From Arachnopeziza araneosa (taxonomy: Eukaryota; Ascomycota; Leotiomycetes; Helotiales; Arachnopezizaceae), in NCBI GenBank assembly GCA_003988855.1, contig QYAI01000026.1, forward strand, positions 62,001-126,000: a DNA stretch of 64,000 nt, in the 5' to 3' direction. Below are positions 58,501 to 64,000 of this stretch, in pieces. The position numbers were made by a program, and so were the translations under genes. The notes under the pieces were generated by a model. It searched no databases and had not been told where the DNA came from. It saw nothing but the letters and a program-made list of their open reading frames with translations. Numbering within the stretch: the stretch's first letter is position 1; the number at the start of each line of letters is the position of its first letter.

Positions 58501-59814
58501 CAATTACAGCCTGATGTCGACGCCCAATGTAACAAAACACCATAATACGTTCGACACGCAACACAGTTGGCAAGGCAAATGGTGGCCTCAAAAAAGAAAA
58601 ACGTAGATCTAAAAGATTGGCCACTTTATCAAAATCGACTTTTCATCACACGTCACGTCACAGTCAGAGCGACTTGATGTAGGCCTCAAGGATACGCGGC
58701 GTGACGAATGGTACGATGGAAAGGGGTAAGATGATATAGGAGGTCGGTAGAGCAGCGTAGAAAATCCATCAATAGGGAGGCAAATGTCCCTCATAACAAT
58801 AGGTAAAAAAAATCACACTCATGGTCGCAAAGATGCCAAGAACGTACTCCAAGTTCCATCACATGGAGTCCCAGATGAAACAGACGCAGCGCTGTTAATG
58901 GCTACCAGCGAATTAAACAACAAGAATTTAGTCGTGCATCAATCCCAGCATGACAACAACGACTAGGACCGCTAACGCGTGAAGGGAGTGAACCCAAAGC
59001 CCTTGGCTCCGTGATTGGAGCGCGTATAGTCAGCATAGAGGAGCAGCCGAATGATATCTCACCTCTGAGTTGTGTTGCGCTAGGTCGATTGTGATAGCCC
59101 AGCGACGAAAAGCTCTCGACAACAATAACAGAACGCACATCATACTTCTATCTTGGAAAAAGATCGTGCGAAGACGTTGAAGTGTGTCCGGAGAAAGAAT
59201 GTGGCGTTGAAAAGGGGTCAAGCACCAAATCCGTCGTCGAAATTTACCCAAATTGGATATCAGTGACTGTCACTTTCGTCGTCTCGATATGTTTGCCATT
59301 CTTAAATCAAGTCAGAGCCAGCCATCTCAGAACCAGAAACCTTCATCCACAGTCAGGATTCTTCGTTTTTAACAAGATGCTACTTTGCTCAAACCCCTTA
59401 TTTTTATTCAGGGTTTCCCTCTTGCTCCACCCGGTAATTACCTAACCGAAGCCGGCATTTCTTTTCTCGACCTCAATTCTATCTTTCTGCCTCTCTATGG
59501 TAGTTTATATACTACGATTGCCAACTACACCATCTCTTAATCTAAATATCATTATGAATTGAGCCCCAAAGGGTTGGCCTGGCAAGATCTTCACCCCACT
59601 CTTAGTGCTGTTCTCCATGCTTGAGATGTTGGAAACGCTGCGAGTCTTGCAACCGCCTGGTCTCGCGTTAAATGCATTGCGATGTGGGATCGTTCTAGTT
59701 GTCTTTGTCTTTTGGAGTGTCTTTTGCTTGGCGAGGAAGCATTTGGAAAATGAGAGGCCGAGTTTCAGAAGCGTGTTCAGCTTCGGAATCAGTCCTCTCA
59801 GAAGATGGGGAATC
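52519..59814. other. 7.3-kb gene-poor region
   Basis: No intact gene is supported over 7.3 kb. Frames on both strands are short (mostly under 110 codons) and lack domains. The frame at 53027-53497 (156 codons) does not start at ATG throughout and has no recognisable content. One coding relic, an ammonium-transporter N-terminus, is listed separately. A short direct repeat (CACACCAGTT, twice) occurs near 57838-57860. The pattern suggests an accessory or degenerating segment. Confidence 0.55.
53674..53787 (+). pseudogene. ammonium-transporter (AMT/MEP) N-terminal relic
   Basis: The translated stretch begins GDHAWVMVLAALVFMMVPGI followed by AMFYSELGS, and stops at TAG 53785-53787. This closely resembles the first membrane segment of fungal MEP/AMT ammonium permeases (GDxAW...ALVxxMxPGxxxFYSG). 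No continuation of the family can be traced convincingly downstream, so it is a fragment about 37 codons long. A chance hydrophobic frame is possible but would not usually keep the GD-AW and PG-FYS positions. Confidence 0.5.
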
Positions 59815-61651
59815 ATGGCTTGTGCAAGCTCCGTGTTTCTACTTATTCTCCTTGGGCCAACGAGCTGGATTTCTCGCAATATTTGTGGTTTGTTCTTTCA
59901 ATAGAAAAATTAGCACGAACCCGGAAGAACTCATAGTTGACAGGCTCATCATTCTATCCCGATCTCCTCGAAGCCGGCGTCGAGGAACTGGTTGCCGGGC
60001 TTGAAAGTGGGGCCTGGACTAGCGTCCAACTCACCAAGGTTTGCGGTCTCTATTAAATCCAACTCCTTTACTGAGGCATTGTAGGCCTATATTCTGCGAA
60101 TCCAAGAAACGAATGATGTCTTCCATGCAGTTACAGAGGTTAATCCGGATGCCCTTACCATCGCGGCAACACTTGATACAGAGAGATTAAATGGAGTCAC
60201 GCGGAGTGCTCTTCACGGACTACCAATCCTGATCAAAAACAATATAGCAACGAAAGACCGGATGAACAACACATCTGGCAGTTTTTCTTTGCTTGGGGCT
60301 ACAGTGTCAAGTGATGCAACCGTTATTTCGAAGTTAAGAGCTGCAGGAGTTATTATACTTGGCAAGTCGAACTTATCTGAATGGGCCAATTACAGAAGTA
60401 CAAACAGCTCAAATGGCTGGTCGGCGCATGGAGGTCAGGTAACAGGGGCTTATGTCCCGAACATGGACCCATCATCTAGTTCATCGGGGTCTGGAGTAGC
60501 ATCATCGGTTGGATTAGCTTTGGCGACACTTGGAACAGAGACTGACGGGAGTATTATATATCCGTCAAGCGCCAATAACCTCGTAGGCATCAAACCCTCA
60601 GTAGGTTTAACGTCGAGATCTTTGGTCATCCCAATATCACAACGGCAGGACACTGTCGGTAAGTGAGACCTTCGATACAATATCTGAAGCTTAATATAAA
60701 AAGGACCCATGGCACGAAGTGTCACTGACGCAGCCTATATACTATCGGTGATGGCAGGCAAAGATCCTAAAGATAACTTTACCTTAGCTCAACCGTTTGA
60801 CTCGCCTCCAGACTATGTTCGTGCCTTGAATTATTCAAGCTTGAGCGGGGCGAGAATAGGTATACCAAGAAATGGATTTCGGCCGAGTGACTCCAGCGGC
60901 CCTCTTCTAGACGCGTTTGAATCTGCGGTTGAGGTCATCTCAAGAGCAGGAGCAACAGTTATTGATAATACTAATTTCTCATCTTGGGATGAATATCGTG
61001 CAGATAGAGCCTTATGGGGTGTTGGCAATTACTCAATTGTCTTAAATGGCGACTTCGTATCCGGCATTGCAGATTATCTCTCTCAACTAGTCTACAATCC
61101 TCACAACATTCGTAGCTTAGAAGATATAGCAAATTTCACGCGGCAATCTTCCCCAGAAGCTTTCCCAGACAGAAATGTTGTTATCTGGGATGATGCTCTT
61201 GCTCTCGGCTATAACAATTCAGACAGCAGATTTTGGGCGGCGTCTCAATACACTTCTTTCTGGGGCGGCGAAGGAGGGGTGCTCGGTGCTCTAAAAAGAT
61301 ATAATCTGGATGCTCTGATTATGCCTTCGCCTTTTGCGCCTGGCTTGCCTGCAATGGCTGGGCTCCCAGTAGTAACAGTACCGATGTCGTTTTATCCGAG
61401 TAATACAGCTGTTGTCAAATCTCCTCGAGGACTTGTGGAAATTGCAGCAAACATACCGTGAGTTATATGCTACTGTTTGAGAGCTCCATACTAAACATGT
61501 TAGTTTTGGAATCTCTTTTCTTGGTGCAAAGTGGTCCGAGGAAACCCTCATCGGATTTGCCTATGCTTACGAGCAAAGAACCAAGACCAGACTTAAAGTC
61601 AAGCCGTATTTTACGCCAAAAACCCAGTTGGTGGACGTTATTGACCTGTAG
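59815..61651 (+). CDS. secreted-type amidase (amidase signature family)
   Basis: This predicts 547 residues from five exons: 59815-59887, 59944-60038, 60085-60658, 60704-61457 and 61504-61651, all in phase. A signal-peptide-like start (MACASSVFLLILLGPTSW) precedes the mature domain. The amidase signature Ser-cisSer-Lys set is visible: Lys107 in GLPILIKNNI, the serine-rich block MDPSSSSSGSG (about 184-192), and Ser212 in LGTETDGSI. Later family blocks are GPMARSVTDAAYIL and LPAMAGLPVVTVPMSF, then the C-terminal GISFLGAKWSEETLIGFAYA. It hydrolyses C-N amide bonds; the substrate is not predictable. An in-frame ATG at 59618 would add a longer N-terminus without a signal peptide. No frameshifts are seen, so it looks intact in an otherwise gene-poor stretch. 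Confidence 0.9.
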
Positions 61652-64000
61652 TGTCTTTTGTCGTGTAAATAAGTCCATTTTACAGTAGAGGGCTGAGTTC
61701 TATAGAGCAACGTTGACATACCTTGATCTCTTCTCCTATTTCGGAGTCGAGACAGCGCCTTGCATACAACAGAAGCAGTGTTACTTTGAATTGATGCCAG
61801 TCCACCGTGTCTCGTCGGGTATGCACCTTTGAGGCTGGCTCACACCGCCTGTTACTTTGTACATTGAACCGTGTTTTCCTCTGAGCTCACCGCCGGTTTC
61901 CCATGTTGGATTCAGGAGAATCAGCTTTCACATCTGAGTTCCCACACAGTTATGAGCTCTCACATATCGTTTATAGCTCCCATCCGCAAGTCTTACACAG
62001 GTCGTCATTTTTGGGTTTTGTTCTCCACATCTCCCCCAGAGCCCCCTTAAGCGAAATGAGTCTCCCAAGTTGGCCACCGAGTCAGGAACCAGCGGCTCAT
62101 GAAGCCTCGCTTGGATGCCTCGGATCAGGTACCGGAGCGCTCAGGGCGTGCGGAGTTGGGAGTTGGGTTTTGAGCGAAACAACTGTTGCGGAAAATAACC
62201 ACAAAGCGGATCTCTTCTTCCCCAACCGGTGCCTCGTGGACGAAACGAGGCAACGATGTGAGAGAAAGGAATCATGCATTAAATAAGCAAAAGATTCTCG
62301 CCGGGCGTCAAACCTGTAGTATTGTCCACTAAGATGATGCATTTGGGATGGCCCTGCGTCACCGTATCCCAAACAAGGCTCCATAGCCAAGCGCCAAAGT
62401 GGGATACGGAGCTTGAGATGATTTAGATCTCGCCCGGTGGACGTGCAAGACCAGGCAAAAAGGAATGCCCCTAACCCTAAAGCCGCGGATGCTGAACTTG
62501 GGGGCTGAAAGCGGGGTCAATTAATTGCCTTCTTTCTCGTCTGGCCTGAGAGACAATCCGTCCTCCCTGCAGCGCTCGCGTTCCAAGCCCTAACATAAGC
62601 TTCCAATTCTCCGCTTGGGAACGATCCCGCTGTCCCAGGCGAGTACGGAGGCGCTGGGTAGGAATGCATGTTCCCATTATCAATATCAAGAAGCCTCATG
62701 TTCCAAAAAATATGCGGTGCATGGAGATTGTCTTAGGGTGCGGCGCTACGAGTGAGAGACCAATCGATTCTTCCTAGTTTAAGGCAAACAAGGCAATACG
62801 CTGCGGGATGACGCTGGCATTCTCAAGAGGGATTAAGGAAAGCCGGCCAGCGGATCACTTCCCAAAGGTAGATCGGGATTACCAATCACTCTTTGCTTGC
62901 CCTATCTTTTCAAAGCCCTTTTCTGAATTGTGAGTTAATGATGCAGGTATCAATATACCCCAGCCTTGTCCTTTCTATAACTAATCATCTTTTGCACTGT
63001 TCTGTAGCAACTACTAGATAGATGTGAACTTGGGCCGGCTTGCAACAGCCCACTTGTGAATGCACAAGTTTACTGCCTTGCTCGCTGTTTGTCAAACCCC
63101 TCAACATGATATCGTCATATTCTCTCATTACCAACCGAGGAAATTCCCACTACACCACTTCCAAATGCTCTACTTACATAAGGACTCTTCAAACTCTGGA
63201 TAGCGCACATAATAGTTTCATCATCGTGTGGCTTCATCTTACAGTCCGGGCGTCCTCAGAACGGGGCGGGGTAACCTTAGCTGTGATAGCTAGACCCTTG
63301 GACAAGGCTGTGAGAACTTCAAAATCCCCACCTGATCAAGAAATGCCCTCAAAACAAGAGAAGTTTCGAGAAGAAAGGCAGATTGTGTGAATTCGCTCCT
63401 GCTGCCTAACGCCAATTGTTTTCCACGATGGCGGCAGTATCGGCTCAACTAAACGGGTAGCAGTGGATCCAAAGGCTGAGAGGCTATTCACGCCTTCGGT
63501 AAGGCCAGGATTGGAGCGTAGCGGCGGCCTCTTTCGCCCGGCTTATTTGCATCGAGATTGAACGGCGTAAGACGATGGATATCTTCTGCAATTGACTGAC
63601 TGTTCGTGATGCACACCTCGTGAGACGACCCAACCACCTTTGGACCAGTAGCTTCAACATCCTCGTATCCAGATTAAAATCTCCCCGGTTTATTGTTTGA
63701 TTAATGAGCTGCGGGTTGTGCGTGTCGGGCATCAAAATAAAACCCTACGGCTGCAAGAGCCGATGATCTACTGCAATTGAGATTTCCAGAGAGATTCTCG
63801 TCCACGGTAAATGGCTTGGTTCTCATCTTCTTTCCTGCGAGAAACTCATTTCGGAGAGAGTGCCTTCTGCTTCTCTATTCGTCGTTTCTGTCGGATTTAA
63901 GAAGAATCGATTTGTCACGGCAACGACCTGTTTGGAGGTGACTTATACTTTCAAAGCCATACCTCTATTATCCATACTCTAATTCTGCCTTTGGGCTTTA
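61652..64000. other. right-edge region, no supported gene
   Basis: The last 2.3 kb contain an ATG frame of 127 codons at 61903-62286 and shorter frames, none with recognisable domains. A telomere-like CCCTAACCCTAA stretch occurs once near 62468 and is not an array. The region may be the promoter of a gene beyond the window. Confidence 0.45.

Noticed and set aside
62460..62485. Telomere-like CCCTAACCCTAA sequence
   Set aside because: Only two units are present, so this is neither a telomere nor an interstitial array.
1..64000. tRNA, rRNA and CRISPR arrays
   Set aside because: I found no tRNA-like B box with a matching acceptor stem, no rRNA core sequence, and no regularly spaced direct repeats of the CRISPR kind.

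Overview
The window comes from a filamentous ascomycete nuclear genome (Pezizomycotina; Leotiomycetes is my best guess, by inference only). Supporting signs are short GT-AG introns of about 48-60 bases, fungal-only families (COX16, ERG28, Sur7-like and NRPS-like proteins), and gene-dense housekeeping blocks broken by gene-poor stretches. Exon models were made by hand from splice signals, reading phase and recognised protein motifs. All gene coordinates run from the chosen start codon to the stop codon and include introns.

Layout. 1-7.3 kb is gene-poor and holds microsatellites and one fungal membrane-protein gene (minus strand, 3.6-4.7 kb). 7.3-22.5 kb carries a Cid1-type non-canonical poly(A)/U polymerase, two convergent Nudix hydrolases (a NUDX14-like enzyme with a mitochondrial-type leader, and YSA1), a small membrane protein, a four-span claudin/Sur7-like protein and an AhpC/TSA thioredoxin-fold protein. 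22.5-41.7 kb is the conserved core: the ATR/Mec1 checkpoint kinase, COX16 (divergent from it), a small membrane protein, dihydroxyacetone kinase, a broken stand-alone GARS gene, ERG28 and the SKI2 helicase.

42-64 kb is more accessory. It has an NAD(P)-binding epimerase-like gene, a decayed NRPS-like (adenylation-thiolation-reductase) pseudogene split by a 149-base hAT-like MITE with an 8-base target-site duplication, a three-copy ~100-base repeat where the pseudogene loses its N-terminus, an Est1/SMG7-like protein, a 7.3-kb gene-poor stretch with an ammonium-transporter relic, and a secreted-type amidase.

Functional themes are nucleotide and RNA metabolism (Cid1-like polymerase, Nudix enzymes, SKI2 for exosome-linked decay, Est1/SMG7-like), genome surveillance (ATR), mitochondrial cytochrome oxidase assembly (COX16) and sterol synthesis (ERG28). 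I found no CRISPR array, rRNA, convincing tRNA or clearly new multi-gene system. The most notable items are the MITE insertion into the NRPS-like pseudogene, the double-frameshifted GARS gene without its usual AIRS partner, an apparent 29-base intron in the dihydroxyacetone kinase gene, and a CAAAC repeat at a gene-model break in the Sur7-like gene.
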